Shown here in pieces: positions 1 to 9,534 of a DNA stretch of 63,704 nucleotides. This DNA is from Streptomyces sp. DH37. GTDB taxonomy: Bacteria; Actinomycetota; Actinomycetes; Streptomycetales; Streptomycetaceae. The notes under the pieces are model-generated. The model was not told where the DNA came from. It saw only the letters and a program-made list of their open reading frames with translations, and ran no database searches. The stretch covers positions 1 to 63,704 of the forward strand of contig NZ_JARVKV010000032.1 of assembly GCF_029813835.1 (NCBI RefSeq), read 5' to 3'. The first letter of the stretch is position 1. Every line of letters starts with the position of its first letter. Position numbers and translations under genes: made by a program.

Positions 1-30
1 CCACGGGGGCGCGGCCACCGGGCCGGCTGC

Positions 31-63
31 GCGGGCGCCGCGGAGCCCGCCCGCGGCGCCCGC
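31..63 (-). terminator. Hairpin after the DsbA-like gene
   Basis: A perfect 13-bp inverted repeat (31-43 with 51-63, 7-nt loop) starts 6 nt beyond the stop codon of the minus-strand gene at 69-860. There is no clear T tract, which is common for streptomycete terminators. The first 30 bases of the window hold nothing else I recognise. Confidence 0.55.
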
Positions 64-68
64 CGTCG

Positions 69-860
69 TTACTTGACGCCGAGCTTCTCGAGCTCGGCGG
101 GCAGCTTGCTGACCTCGACGTCCTTGCCGTCGATCCGGACGGTCGGCGTGCCCTTGATGTCGGCGTCGTTGAAGCTGTCGATCATCTCGAGCGCCCACTT
201 GTCGTAGGTGCCCTTCTCGACGGCCGTCTCGAACTCCTTGTTGTCCTTGAGCGCGTCGACGTTCTCCGCGACCTTCAGCAGGTAGTCGTTGTCGGCGAAC
301 TTGTCCTCGTTCTCCGGCGGGTGGTGCTCGGCGGAGTACAGCAGGGAGTGGTACTCGCTGAACGCCTCGGTGCTCACGTCGAGCGCGGCGCCGAGGGCGC
401 TGGCGGCGTTCTTGGAGCCGTCGCCGCCGAAGTTGCCGTCGATGATGCTGCCGAGGTGGATCTGCAGCTTGTACTTGCCGTCCTTCGCGCCCTTCTTGAC
501 CGTCTCGCCGAGGGCCTGCTCGAAGCTGGCGCACGCGGGGCAGCGCATGTCCTCGTAGACGTCGACGGTCTTCTCGGCGTCCTTGTCGCCGATGAGGACG
601 ACCGTGCCGTTCTCGCCGGAGGCGTTGGCGGGCTTGACCAGCTTCTTGTCCGCCGCGTCGGCCCAGGACTTGCCGCTGCCGCCGTCGTCCATGTTGGCGA
701 CGCCGAAGCCGATGCCGCCCGCGATCGCGAGGATCGCGACCACCGAGCCGCCGACGATCGCCTGACGGCGCAGCTTGTCCTTCTTCGCCTGCCTCTCGCG
801 CTCGATCTTCAGCCGCTCGCGGGCGGCGCGCTTGGCTTCCTGGCTGTTGCGCTTGCTCAT
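69..860 (-). CDS. Membrane-anchored DsbA-like thioredoxin-fold protein
   Basis: This 263-aa protein has a very basic N-terminus (about residues 1-33), one membrane segment (about 34-56) and an extracytoplasmic DsbA/thioredoxin_4 domain with the redox motif CPAC at residues 107-110. A GTPTVRIDG stretch near the C-terminus matches the cis-Pro loop of the fold. It probably oxidises or isomerises disulfides in exported proteins. I chose the ATG at 860 because the protein then begins MSKRNSQEAKR, as in the family; the reading frame stays open far upstream but without coding character. A paralogue with CPGC lies at 38174-38959. The exact substrate cannot be read from sequence. Confidence 0.88.
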   Translation of the reverse strand: MSKRNSQEAKRAARERLKIERERQAKKDKLRRQAIVGGSVVAILAIAGGIGFGVANMDDGGSGKSWADAADKKLVKPANASGENGTVVLIGDKDAEKTVDVYEDMRCPACASFEQALGETVKKGAKDGKYKLQIHLGSIIDGNFGGDGSKNAASALGAALDVSTEAFSEYHSLLYSAEHHPPENEDKFADNDYLLKVAENVDALKDNKEFETAVEKGTYDKWALEMIDSFNDADIKGTPTVRIDGKDVEVSKLPAELEKLGVK

Positions 861-910
861 GGGGGTGTGTTCTCCGTGTTCCGGTGCGTACGTGCGGGGA
901 CGGTGGTGCT

Positions 911-1603
911 TCAGGCGGCGAGGGCCGCGGGGCACGGAGGTCCGCGTCGTACGACGGAGTGGGTGAGCAGCGGGAGCGCGCGCCGGACGCGGGCGCGCGG
1001 GGCGGGGCGGACGGCCCGGCCGGGCGCCCCGGGGGCCGCGCGGCGGACGCCGGCCGCCAGCAGCAGGGGCCGGAAGACCGCCGCCGCGGCGGCGCGCAGC
1101 AGCCGGGTGAGCGCCGCGTCGCCCCGGCGCAGCCAGGCGGCGGCGGTCAGGCCGACGGCCACGTGCGCGGCCAGCAGCAGCCAGGGGGCGGCCGGGTGGG
1201 CGGCGACGGGGAGCGGGGACGCGCCGGAGGCGGTCATCCGCGCCAGCGGCGTGCCGAAGTCGCCGCCCGCGCACAGCAGGTCCAGGCCCACCGCGCGCAG
1301 CGGCCCGGCCACCGGGCCGCCGGCCTGCCCGTAGCAGGCGTGCTGGCCGGTGGTGAAGACGGTGTCGGCGGCCAGCTCCAGCGGCACCAGCAGGGCGGCG
1401 ATCGACCAGAAGCCCCGCTCCCGCCCGGCGAGCGCGAAGGCGAGGGCGAACACCACCGCGCCGACCGCGGCGAGCGGCGGGTACGGCAGGGGGCTCCCCG
1501 AGAGCAGCACGTGGGCGCCCGCGGACAGGACGAGGCACAGCGCGGTGAAGACCGCGGCGCGCACCGCCCGGACGCCTGTGCCGGAGAAACCCGTCCTGCT
1601 CAT
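911..1603 (-). CDS. Polytopic membrane protein of unknown function
   Basis: A 230-aa hydrophobic protein with about four or five predicted membrane segments (early segments near residues 12-35 and 38-75, a later one near 135-155) and an Arg/Ala-rich C-terminal tail. Two isolated cysteines occur (in HACYG and LLCAGG), not a CxxC pair, so I do not call it a VKOR-type partner of the neighbouring thioredoxin. It is transcribed in the same direction as that gene, about 50 bp upstream of it. The ATG at 1603 is used; an in-frame GTG lies upstream at 1645. Function unknown. Confidence 0.6.
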   Translation of the reverse strand: MSRTGFSGTGVRAVRAAVFTALCLVLSAGAHVLLSGSPLPYPPLAAVGAVVFALAFALAGRERGFWSIAALLVPLELAADTVFTTGQHACYGQAGGPVAGPLRAVGLDLLCAGGDFGTPLARMTASGASPLPVAAHPAAPWLLLAAHVAVGLTAAAWLRRGDAALTRLLRAAAAAVFRPLLLAAGVRRAAPGAPGRAVRPAPRARVRRALPLLTHSVVRRGPPCPAALAA

Positions 1604-1968
1604 CGCAGCCGAGTGTGCCACGGGCTCCGCCGGGAGGGGACCCAAGGACGGGCACCGGGTGAGGATCGCAACACGACCGATGCCTGTGACGCGCGCGACC
1701 GGTGCGAACTGCGGTGGCCCGTGGGGCTTCGCGGAGAAGGAGGCGGACGGGGGCCGGTCCTCCCGGTTCCCCCGTTTCGTCCCATCCCCCGTCCCCGCCC
1801 CCCGCCCGCCGTCCCCGGCGCCCCTCCGGCAGGTGTGGCGCAGGCCGGCGCGGGGACACGCGGAACCGGCTCCCGTCCCGCCGGGCGGCGGAGCGCTGTC
1901 GGTGCCGGGCCGTAGACTTCGGAGCCGTTCGGAACTGCCGCAAGCCCGCTCATTGGAGGTCCTCCGCC
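1604..1968. other. Divergent intergenic region before dnaE
   Basis: This 365-bp gene-free stretch separates the minus-strand membrane protein from dnaE and should hold promoters for both. A TAGACT at 1913-1918 resembles a -10 hexamer for dnaE, but I see no convincing -35 at the right spacing. A pyrimidine-rich stretch covers about 1755-1825. No conserved RNA or gene recognised. Confidence 0.5.
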
Positions 1969-4900
1969 GTGGCCAAACCGCCGTTCACACACCTGCACGT
2001 ACACACGCAGTACTCCCTGCTGGACGGTGCGGCGCGGCTGAAGGACATGTTCGAGGCCTGTCAGGAGATGGGCATGACGCACATCGCCATGACCGACCAC
2101 GGCAACCTCCACGGCGCCTACGACTTCTTCCAGCACGCCTCCAGGGCGGGCGTCACGCCGATCATCGGGATCGAGGCGTACGTCGCCCCGCAGTCGCGGC
2201 GGTACAAGCGGCGCGTCCAGTGGGGCCAGCCGCACCAGAAGCGCGACGACGTCTCCGGCTCCGGCGGTTACACCCACAAGACGATCTGGGCGGCGGACAA
2301 GACCGGCCTGCACAACCTCTTCCGGCTCTCCTCGGACGCGTACATGGAGGGCTTCTTCGTCAAGTGGCCCCGCACCGACCGGGAGATGATCGCCGAGTTC
2401 TCCGAGGGCCTGATCGCCTCCACCGGCTGCCCCTCGGGCGAGGTGCAGACCAGGCTGCGGCTCGGCCAGTTCGATGAGGCGCTCAAGGCGGCCTCCGACT
2501 ACCAGGACATCTTCGGCAAGGGCCGCTACTTCCTGGAGCTGATGGACCACGGCATCGAGATCGAGCGCCGGGTCCGCGACGGGCTGCTGGAGATCGGGAA
2601 GAAGCTGGGCATCCCCCCGCTGGTCACCAACGACAGCCACTACACCTACGCCGCCGAGGCCGACGCGCACGACGCGCTGCTGTGCGTCCAGACCGGCAAG
2701 AACCTCTCCGACCCCGACCGCTTCCGGTTCGACGGCGCGGGCTACTACCTGAAGTCGACGGAGGAGATGTACGCCATCGACTCCTCCGACGCCTGGCAGG
2801 AGGGCTGCCGCAACACCCTCCTGGTCGCCGAGCAGATCGACACCGCCGGCTGGTTCGAGAAGCAGGACCTGATGCCCCGCTTCCCGGTCCCCGAGGGCCA
2901 CACCGAGGAGTCGTGGTTCCGCGAGGAGGTCCGGCGCGGCATGGCCCGCCGGTATGCGAACGGCATCCCCGAGGACCGGCAGCGGCAGGCCGACTACGAG
3001 ATGGACGTCATCGTCCAGATGGGGTTCCCCGGCTACTTCCTCGTCGTCGCCGACTTCATCATGTGGGCCAAGAACAACGGCATCGCCGTCGGACCCGGCC
3101 GGGGCTCCGCGGCGGGCTCGATCGTGGCGTACGCCATGGGCATCACCGACCTCGACCCGATCGAGCACGGCCTGATCTTCGAGCGGTTCCTCAACCCCGA
3201 GCGCGTGTCCATGCCCGATGTCGACATCGACTTCGACGAGCGCAGGCGCGGTGAGGTCATCCGCTACGTGACCGAGAAGTACGGCGCCGACAAGGTCGCC
3301 CAGATCGGCACGTACGGCACCATCAAGGCGAAGGCCGCGATCAAGGACTCCGCCCGTGTCCTGGGCTACCCGTACGCGATGGGCGACCGCATCACCAAGG
3401 CGATGCCCGCCGACGTCCTGGGCAAGGGCATCCCGCTGTCCGGCATCACCGACCCCAAGCACCCCCGCTACAACGAGGCGGGCGAGATCAGGGGGATGTA
3501 CGAGAACGAGCCGGACGTGAAGAAGGTCATCGACGCCGCCCGCGGCATCGAGGGACTGGTGCGGCAGATGGGCGTGCACGCGGCGGGCGTGATCATGTCG
3601 AGCGAGCCGCTGGTCGACCACGTGCCGGTCTTCAGCCCCAAGAACGACGGCGCGGTGGTCACCCAGTGGGACTACCCGACGTGCGAGTCGCTCGGCCTGC
3701 TGAAGATGGACTTCCTGGGCCTGCGCAACCTCACGATCATGGACGACGCCGTCAAGCTCGTGAAGGCCAACAAGGGCGTCGACATCACCCTGCTCGACCT
3801 CTCGCTGGACGACCCCAAGACCTTCGAGCTGCTCCAGCGCGGCGACACCCTGGGCGTCTTCCAGTTCGACGGCGGGCCCATGCGCTCCCTGCTGCGCATG
3901 ATGAAGCCCGACAACTTCGAGGACATCTCCGCGGTCTCGGCCCTGTACCGGCCCGGCCCCATGGGCATGAACTCGCACATCAACTACGCGCTGCGCAAGA
4001 ACGGGCAGCAGGAGATCACCCCGATCCACCCGGACCTGGAGGCTCCCCTCAAGGAGGTCCTCGACGTCACCTACGGCCTGATCGTCTACCAGGAGCAGGT
4101 GCAGAAGGCCGCCCAGATCATCGCCGGCTACTCGCTCGGCGAGGCCGACATCCTGCGCCGCGTGATGGGCAAGAAGAAGCCCGAGGAGCTGGCGAAGAAC
4201 TTCACCATCTTCCAGGCCGGCGCCCGGAAGAACGGCTACAGCGACGAGGCGATCCAGGCGCTGTGGGACGTGCTGGTCCCGTTCGCCGGGTACGCGTTCA
4301 ACAAGGCGCACTCCGCCGCGTACGGACTGGTCTCCTACTGGACGGCCTACCTCAAGGCGAACTACCCGGCCGAGTACATGGCCGCCCTGCTGACCTCCGT
4401 CCGCGACGACAAGGACAAGTCGGCGGTCTACCTCAACGAGTGCCGCCGCATGGGCATCAAGGTGCTGCCGCCGGACGTGAACGAGTCCGAGGCCAACTTC
4501 ACGCCGCGCGGCGACGACACGATCGTCTTCGGCCTCACCGCCGTGCGCAACGTCGGCCAGAACGTGGTGGACTCGATCGTCGCCTGCCGCAGGTCCAAGG
4601 GGAGGTACACCTCCTTCCCCGACTTCCTCGACAAGGTCGACGCGGTGGTGTGCAACAAGCGCACCGTCGAGTCCCTGATCAAGGCCGGGGCCTTCGACGA
4701 GCTGGGCCACACCCGCAAGGGCCTGACCGCGCACTTCGAGACCATGATCGACAACGTGGTGCAGGTCAAGCGGAAGGAGGCCGAGGGGCAGTTCGACCTC
4801 TTCGGGGGCATGGGGGACGACTCCTCCGACAGCGGCCCCGGCTTCGGCATGGACGTGGAGTTCTCCGCCGAGGAGTGGGACAAGAGCTACCTGCTCGCCC

Positions 4901-5511
4901 AGGAGCGGGAGATGCTCGGCCTGTACGTCTCCGACCACCCGCTGTTCGGCTTGGAGCACGTGCTGTCCGACAAGACGGACGCGGCGATCTCCCAGCTCAC
5001 CGGCGGCGACTTCTCCGACGGCTCGATCGTCACCATCGGCGGCATCATCTCCGGGCTCCAGCGGAAGATGACCAAGCAGGGCAACGCCTGGGCGATCGCC
5101 ACCGTGGAGGACCTGGCGGGCTCGATCGACTGCATGTTCTTCCCCGCCACCTACCAGCTCGTCTCCACCCAGCTCGTGGAGGACGCGGTGGTCTTCGTCA
5201 AGGGGCGGCTGGACAAGCGCGAGGACGTCCCCCGGCTGGTCGCCATGGAGCTGATGGTCCCCGACCTGTCGGAGGCCTCGGCCGACGCGCCCGTCACCAT
5301 CACCATCCCCACCGTCAAGGTCACCCCGCCGCTGGTGGAGAAGCTGGGCGAGGTGCTCACCCACCACCGCGGCTCCACCGAGGTGCGGGTCAGGCTCCAG
5401 GGCAGCCGCAAGACGACGGTGCTGCGCCTGGACCGGCACCGGGTCACCGCCGACCCGGCGCTCTTCGGCGACCTCAAGGCGCTGCTCGGCCCCTCCTGCC
5501 TGGCGGGCTGA
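1969..5511 (+). CDS. dnaE: DNA polymerase III subunit alpha
   Basis: Replicative DNA polymerase catalytic subunit, 1180 aa, the usual length for actinobacterial DnaE1. The N-terminal PHP domain begins HLHVHTQYSLLDG and keeps its histidine-rich metal motif. The polymerase core shows the catalytic aspartate motif PDVDIDF near residues 414-420, then a GEADILRRVMGKKK stretch. A QFDLF element near residue 942 fits a beta-clamp binding motif, followed by an OB-fold region (TIGGIISGLQRKMTKQG). The GTG start at 1969 is preceded by GGAGGT at 1955-1960. It is transcribed alone, ending just before a hairpin. It acts in the replisome with the beta clamp and epsilon subunits encoded elsewhere. Confidence 0.98.
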   Translation: MAKPPFTHLHVHTQYSLLDGAARLKDMFEACQEMGMTHIAMTDHGNLHGAYDFFQHASRAGVTPIIGIEAYVAPQSRRYKRRVQWGQPHQKRDDVSGSGGYTHKTIWAADKTGLHNLFRLSSDAYMEGFFVKWPRTDREMIAEFSEGLIASTGCPSGEVQTRLRLGQFDEALKAASDYQDIFGKGRYFLELMDHGIEIERRVRDGLLEIGKKLGIPPLVTNDSHYTYAAEADAHDALLCVQTGKNLSDPDRFRFDGAGYYLKSTEEMYAIDSSDAWQEGCRNTLLVAEQIDTAGWFEKQDLMPRFPVPEGHTEESWFREEVRRGMARRYANGIPEDRQRQADYEMDVIVQMGFPGYFLVVADFIMWAKNNGIAVGPGRGSAAGSIVAYAMGITDLDPIEHGLIFERFLNPERVSMPDVDIDFDERRRGEVIRYVTEKYGADKVAQIGTYGTIKAKAAIKDSARVLGYPYAMGDRITKAMPADVLGKGIPLSGITDPKHPRYNEAGEIRGMYENEPDVKKVIDAARGIEGLVRQMGVHAAGVIMSSEPLVDHVPVFSPKNDGAVVTQWDYPTCESLGLLKMDFLGLRNLTIMDDAVKLVKANKGVDITLLDLSLDDPKTFELLQRGDTLGVFQFDGGPMRSLLRMMKPDNFEDISAVSALYRPGPMGMNSHINYALRKNGQQEITPIHPDLEAPLKEVLDVTYGLIVYQEQVQKAAQIIAGYSLGEADILRRVMGKKKPEELAKNFTIFQAGARKNGYSDEAIQALWDVLVPFAGYAFNKAHSAAYGLVSYWTAYLKANYPAEYMAALLTSVRDDKDKSAVYLNECRRMGIKVLPPDVNESEANFTPRGDDTIVFGLTAVRNVGQNVVDSIVACRRSKGRYTSFPDFLDKVDAVVCNKRTVESLIKAGAFDELGHTRKGLTAHFETMIDNVVQVKRKEAEGQFDLFGGMGDDSSDSGPGFGMDVEFSAEEWDKSYLLAQEREMLGLYVSDHPLFGLEHVLSDKTDAAISQLTGGDFSDGSIVTIGGIISGLQRKMTKQGNAWAIATVEDLAGSIDCMFFPATYQLVSTQLVEDAVVFVKGRLDKREDVPRLVAMELMVPDLSEASADAPVTITIPTVKVTPPLVEKLGEVLTHHRGSTEVRVRLQGSRKTTVLRLDRHRVTADPALFGDLKALLGPSCLAG

Positions 5512-5561
5512 CGCGGGCGGTACGGGCTGCTACGGGCGGTACGGGACCGGTACGCGTGACG

Positions 5562-5587
5562 GGGCGCCCCGGGGGACCGGGGCGCCC
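5562..5587. terminator. Hairpin between convergent dnaE and small ORF
   Basis: A perfect 11-bp stem (5562-5572 with 5577-5587, loop GGGA) lies between the dnaE stop and the stop of the minus-strand ORF at 5631. It is placed to act as a bidirectional terminator. Confidence 0.6.
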
Positions 5588-5630
5588 GTACGGCGGCCGC
5601 CGTGGCACCGCGCGCCGCCCGGCGGACACC

Positions 5631-5804
5631 TCAGTTGTGACCGAAGCGCCGGCGGTGCCTGCGGGCGACGTCCGCCGGGGTGCCCTGCGCCGTCGGCTGC
5701 GTCCGCGCCATCCGCTCGGCGGTGGCCTTCGACCGCTCCTGCGTCTCCTCGGCGACGGGGCGCCCGTGCTGCCGCTCGTGGCCGTCCTTCTTGCGCTTGC
5801 CCAT
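5631..5804 (-). CDS. Small basic hydrophilic protein, unknown
   Basis: A 57-aa, strongly charged protein starting MGKRKKDGHERQHGRP and ending in an Arg-rich tail (RRHRRRFGHN). It has no membrane segment or signal peptide. A strong Shine-Dalgarno, AGGAGGAGATC, sits directly before the ATG at 5804, which is the main reason for calling it. Such small basic ORFs occur near dnaE in streptomycetes. The role is unknown; the charge would allow nucleic-acid binding, but that is inference. Confidence 0.6.
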   Translation of the reverse strand: MGKRKKDGHERQHGRPVAEETQERSKATAERMARTQPTAQGTPADVARRHRRRFGHN

Positions 5805-6116
5805 GATCTCCTCCTGTGCGGAACCTCGAAACGATGGGCCGTGCGTGCTCAGCGTCGCACGCCTCCGCACGGGGCGCATGTCGGGCCGTTGCCCTGCGTA
5901 GCCGCCCTTCTTGGCCGGGCACGGCTCCCGTACGGTGGACACCGGCACCCCGCCACGCCGAAGATCGAGCCGGAACCCATAAGCCCCGTACGGTCGGGCA
6001 GACTCGGAGCAGGCTCGCAGGAGCAGGGCCGAGGGGAACGCGCCGCGGCCGTGCGACACGTCGCCGGCCACGGTGGCCGTGCCGCTCGTGCCGGTCGTAC
6101 CGAGAGTGGGTGGAGC
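5805..6116. other. Divergent intergenic region
   Basis: 312 bp between the small basic ORF (minus) and the NYN gene (plus). Base composition is slightly less GC-rich around 5805-5860. I see no clear promoter hexamers, repeats or RNA element. Confidence 0.4.
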
Positions 6117-7499
6117 GTGGACCGCTGCGTCGTCCTGGTGGACGCCGGATACCTTCTGGGCGCCGCCGCGAGCCTCCTGGCCGGGGAGCCCGCGCGCTCC
6201 CGGATCACCGTGGACCACTCCGTGCTCATCCAGGGCCTGCGCGAGCGCGCCGAACAGGACACCGGCTGCCGGCTGCTGCGCATCTACTGGTTCGACGGCG
6301 CCCCCGACCGGGTGCCCCAGCCCGAGCACCGGCGGCTGCGCGTGATGCCGCGCGTGACGGTGCGCCTCGGCGCCCTCACCCGCAGCGAGGGGCGGTGGGC
6401 GCAGAAGGGCGTGGACGCCGCCATGCACGCCGAACTGACCGAGCTGGCCCGCAACCGCGCCTGCTCCGACATCGTGCTGGTCACCGGGGACGGCGATCTG
6501 CTGCCCGGGCTGATGTCCGCCAAGGAGCACGGCGTCGCCGTCCACCTGTGGGCCGTCCAGGCCGCCGACGGCGACTACAACCAGTCCGAGGACCTGGTGG
6601 CCGAGGCCGACGAGCGGCGCGTCCTGGACCGCACCTGGATCACCCGCGCCGTACGGGCCAGGGACCTCACCGGGTTCTGCCCGCCCCAGCAGCCCGAGAT
6701 CGCCGCGATCCTCTCCGCCCCGCTGCCCGAGCCGGCCCCCGCCTCCGCATCCGCCCCCGCCTCCGCCCCCGCCTCGGGGGAGGGCGCGCCCCCTCCGGCC
6801 GCCGAGGGCGCGGGCGCCCCGCCGGCGGACACGGCCGGCAGCACCGCGCCCGTCCCCGCCGCCGGCAGGAACGGCGCCGCGGTGCCCCTCTCCGGCGTCT
6901 CCGGCGTCTCCGGGAAGCTCGACGGGGAGTCGGCCGAAGGAGGACTCGCCGACGGGCTCGTGGACGAGGAAGAACGTTCCACCGAGCCCGGCCACGGCAG
7001 GGGCGTGCCCACTCCCAAGGACCTGGCCGGGCTCGGCCGTCCCGCCGCGCACCCCCACAACGCCCCCGCCCCCGCGAACGCGACCCTGCGCTGGTCCTCC
7101 GACAAGGGCTGGATCGACCGCGGCAGCACCACCGCCGAGTCCCCCGAGGCCGCCGCCCTGCCGATGCTCGCCCAGCTCACCACCGCCGAGCAGCGCTGGG
7201 CCGACCGCGAGGAGGACATCACCACGGTCAGCGGCGACCCCTTCGAGGTCGGCCAGGTCTTCGCCCGCCGCTGGATCGAACGCCTCGCCACCGCCGCCCA
7301 CCTGCGGACGCTGTCGGGCGAGTACCCCCGCATCCCGCACCGCATCGACGGCGAGCTGCTGCGCTACGCCGCCCGTTTCGGCCTGCTCGCGCACAAGGAC
7401 GACCAGATCGACGAGCACGACCGCTACGCGATCCGCGCGGGCTTCTGGCGCGAGGTCGACGCCCGCACGGCGGGCGAACGCACACCCGCCGGGGAGTGA
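6117..7499 (+). CDS. NYN/PIN-like domain protein
   Basis: 460-aa cytoplasmic protein. Residues 1 to about 180 form a NYN domain (PIN-like RNase fold): DAGYL near residue 8 and VTGDGDLLPGL near 120 supply the conserved acidic residues, and KGVDAAMHAEL is typical. A Pro/Ala-rich low-complexity linker spans roughly 195-300. A conserved C-terminal region (about 340-455), rich in Trp and charged residues, follows. The family suggests metal-dependent RNA cleavage, but the target is unknown. The GTG at 6117 is chosen because the hydrophobic strand VDRCVVLVDAGY starts there. The ABC exporter gene begins 30 bp downstream on the same strand. Confidence 0.8.
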   Translation: MDRCVVLVDAGYLLGAAASLLAGEPARSRITVDHSVLIQGLRERAEQDTGCRLLRIYWFDGAPDRVPQPEHRRLRVMPRVTVRLGALTRSEGRWAQKGVDAAMHAELTELARNRACSDIVLVTGDGDLLPGLMSAKEHGVAVHLWAVQAADGDYNQSEDLVAEADERRVLDRTWITRAVRARDLTGFCPPQQPEIAAILSAPLPEPAPASASAPASAPASGEGAPPPAAEGAGAPPADTAGSTAPVPAAGRNGAAVPLSGVSGVSGKLDGESAEGGLADGLVDEEERSTEPGHGRGVPTPKDLAGLGRPAAHPHNAPAPANATLRWSSDKGWIDRGSTTAESPEAAALPMLAQLTTAEQRWADREEDITTVSGDPFEVGQVFARRWIERLATAAHLRTLSGEYPRIPHRIDGELLRYAARFGLLAHKDDQIDEHDRYAIRAGFWREVDARTAGERTPAGE

Positions 7500-7529
7500 C
7501 CCCACGCCGGGCGCGTACCCTCGTAGCTC

Positions 7530-8567
7530 GTGAGCACGGGCACTCGGCAGGCGGTGGACGACGCGGTGGACAGCGTGGAGGCGCCGGCGGGAGCCGCCGT
7601 ACGCGTCCGCGACCTGGTCAAGACCTACCCCGCCCGGCGCGGGCGGCGCGGAGCCCCCGCCACCTCGGCCGTCCGGGCCAGCGACGGCGTCAGCCTGACC
7701 GTCCGGCACGGCGAGGTCTTCGGCCTGCTCGGCCCGAACGGCGCCGGGAAGTCCACCCTGGTGCGGCAGCTCACCGGGCTGCTGCGGCCCGACTCCGGCC
7801 GCGTCGACGTCCTCGGCCACGACCTGGTCCGCCATCCGCGGCGGGCCGCGCGGCTGCTGGCCTACCTCGGCCAGGAGTCCACCGCGCTGGACGAGCTGAC
7901 CGTGGCGCTCGCCGCCGAGACCACCGGGCGGCTGCGCGGCCTGGACGCCGCGGCCGCGCGGCGCGAGAGCGGCGCGGTCCTGGAGGAGCTGGGGCTCGGT
8001 CCCCTCGCCGGGCGCCCCCTGAAGCGGCTCTCCGGCGGTCAGCGCCGGCTGGCCTGCGTGGCGGCGGCGCTGGTGGGGGAGCGGCCCCTGCTGGTGCTGG
8101 ACGAGCCGACCACCGGCATGGACCCCGTCGCGCGGCGCGCGGTGTGGGCGGCGGTCGACCGGCGGCGGGCCGAGCACGGGGCCACGGTGGTCCTGGTCAC
8201 CCACAACGTCATCGAGGCCGAGCTGGTCCTGGACCGGGTCGCGGTGATGGACCGCGGCCGGGCGATCGCCTGCGACACCCCCGCCGGGCTGAAGGCCATG
8301 GTCGGCGAGGACGTACGGCTGGAGCTGGTGTGGCGCGACCGCCCTCCGCTGGAGGTCCCCGAGGTCGCCGCCCTGCGCCCGGACGCCGCGGAGACGGGCC
8401 GCCGCTGGACGCTGCGGCTGCCCCCCGAGGAGGCGCGCGCGGCGGTCGCCGCCGTCACCGGCGGCCCGGCGTTCGCCGCACTGGACGACTTCACCCTCGC
8501 CACGCCGAGCCTGGAGGACGTCTACCTGGCACTGGGAGGACACACGGAAGGTCTGGTGAAGGCGTGA
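7530..8567 (+). CDS. ABC-2 type transporter, ATP-binding protein
   Basis: 345-aa ATPase with Walker A GPNGAGKST, signature LSGGQRR, Walker B LLVLDEP and an H-loop (VTHNV). A C-terminal accessory region (about 260-345) is typical of drug/antibiotic-type ABC-2 exporters. It pairs with the permease at 8564, whose start overlaps its stop (GTGA), so the two are translationally coupled. The GTG start lies 8 nt after a TACCCT hexamer with no Shine-Dalgarno, suggesting a leaderless transcript. The substrate is not predictable. Confidence 0.93.
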   Translation: MSTGTRQAVDDAVDSVEAPAGAAVRVRDLVKTYPARRGRRGAPATSAVRASDGVSLTVRHGEVFGLLGPNGAGKSTLVRQLTGLLRPDSGRVDVLGHDLVRHPRRAARLLAYLGQESTALDELTVALAAETTGRLRGLDAAAARRESGAVLEELGLGPLAGRPLKRLSGGQRRLACVAAALVGERPLLVLDEPTTGMDPVARRAVWAAVDRRRAEHGATVVLVTHNVIEAELVLDRVAVMDRGRAIACDTPAGLKAMVGEDVRLELVWRDRPPLEVPEVAALRPDAAETGRRWTLRLPPEEARAAVAAVTGGPAFAALDDFTLATPSLEDVYLALGGHTEGLVKA

Positions 8568-9400
8568 GCACGGCCCTGGCGAGGACCCGGCGGGAGACCG
8601 CGCGAACCCCCGGAACACCGGGGGCGGGCGGCACGGCCGCCGCCCCGCTCGCCCCGGGAGCGGGCCTGTGGCCCGCCCTGGGGGCCGTCTACCGGGCGCA
8701 GCTCTCCCGGGCGCGGGTGGCCCGCATCCCGCTGCTGTTCGTGGCGACCTTCCAGTCGGTCGGGATCATGGTCCTGATGCGCGGGGTCGTCGACGGCGGT
8801 TCCGGCGAGGAGGCGCGGGCGGTGGTGGCCGGCTCCAGCGTGCTGGTGGTCGCCTTCGTCGCGCTCAACCTCCTCGCCCAGTACTTCGGCCAGCTGCGCG
8901 CCACCGGCGGCCTCGACCACTACGCCACCCTGCCGGTGCCGCCCGCCGCCGTGGTGCTGGGGACGGCGGGCGCGTACGCCTCCTTCACGGTGCCCGGCAC
9001 GGCGGTCACCGCCGTGACCGGCTGCCTGCTCTACGGGCTTCCGCTGGGCGGGCTGTGGGTCCTGGCGGCGGTGGTGCCGCTGGCGGGCGCGGCGCTCGCC
9101 GGGCTCGGCGCGGCCATGGGCCTGCTCGCGCCCCGCCAGGAACTCGCCACCCTCTGCGGGCAGTTGGGCATGTCCGCCGCGCTGCTGCTGGGCGTGCTCC
9201 CGGCCGGGGGCCTGCCGGAGCCGGTGCGCCTGCTGCGGGACCTGCTGCCCTCGACGTACGGCGTGGAGGCGCTGGCCGCCGCGCTCGGGCCCCGGCCGCA
9301 CTGGGGCGAGGTCGCCCTCGACCTCGGGGTGTGCGCCGCGGTCGGCGCCGCGGCGCTGGCCGCCGCGACCTGGGCGTACCGCCGCGCCGCGGTGCGCTGA
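8564..9400 (+). CDS. ABC-2 type transporter, permease
   Basis: 278-aa inner-membrane protein with a soluble Ala/Gly/Pro-rich start (about 1-45) and about six membrane segments thereafter. It begins with a GTG overlapping the stop of the ATPase gene, so it is the membrane half of that exporter. The TYGVEAL stretch before the last segment is common in ABC-2 permeases. Substrate unknown. Confidence 0.9.
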   Translation: MSTALARTRRETARTPGTPGAGGTAAAPLAPGAGLWPALGAVYRAQLSRARVARIPLLFVATFQSVGIMVLMRGVVDGGSGEEARAVVAGSSVLVVAFVALNLLAQYFGQLRATGGLDHYATLPVPPAAVVLGTAGAYASFTVPGTAVTAVTGCLLYGLPLGGLWVLAAVVPLAGAALAGLGAAMGLLAPRQELATLCGQLGMSAALLLGVLPAGGLPEPVRLLRDLLPSTYGVEALAAALGPRPHWGEVALDLGVCAAVGAAALAAATWAYRRAAVR

Positions 9401-9534
9401 CCCCGCGCCGGCCCCCGTCCCCGCTGGTCACCGCTGCTCCCCGCCCCCGTCCCGGTCCGCGCCGCGGCGGCCGGGTGATCGCTGTGTGCGGTACCGCCCG
9501 GCGGGCCGGAAGCCGGACCTGGCACGATGGCAGG

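Noticed and set aside
911..1603. Vitamin K epoxide reductase partner of the DsbA-like protein
   Set aside because: The expected CxxC and Ser/Asn quinone-site motifs are missing.
1600..5439. Very long open frame on the minus strand opposite dnaE
   Set aside because: It is the usual antisense shadow of a G/C-third-position gene: no domain, repetitive Val/Gly/Asp/Leu composition, and it covers dnaE exactly.
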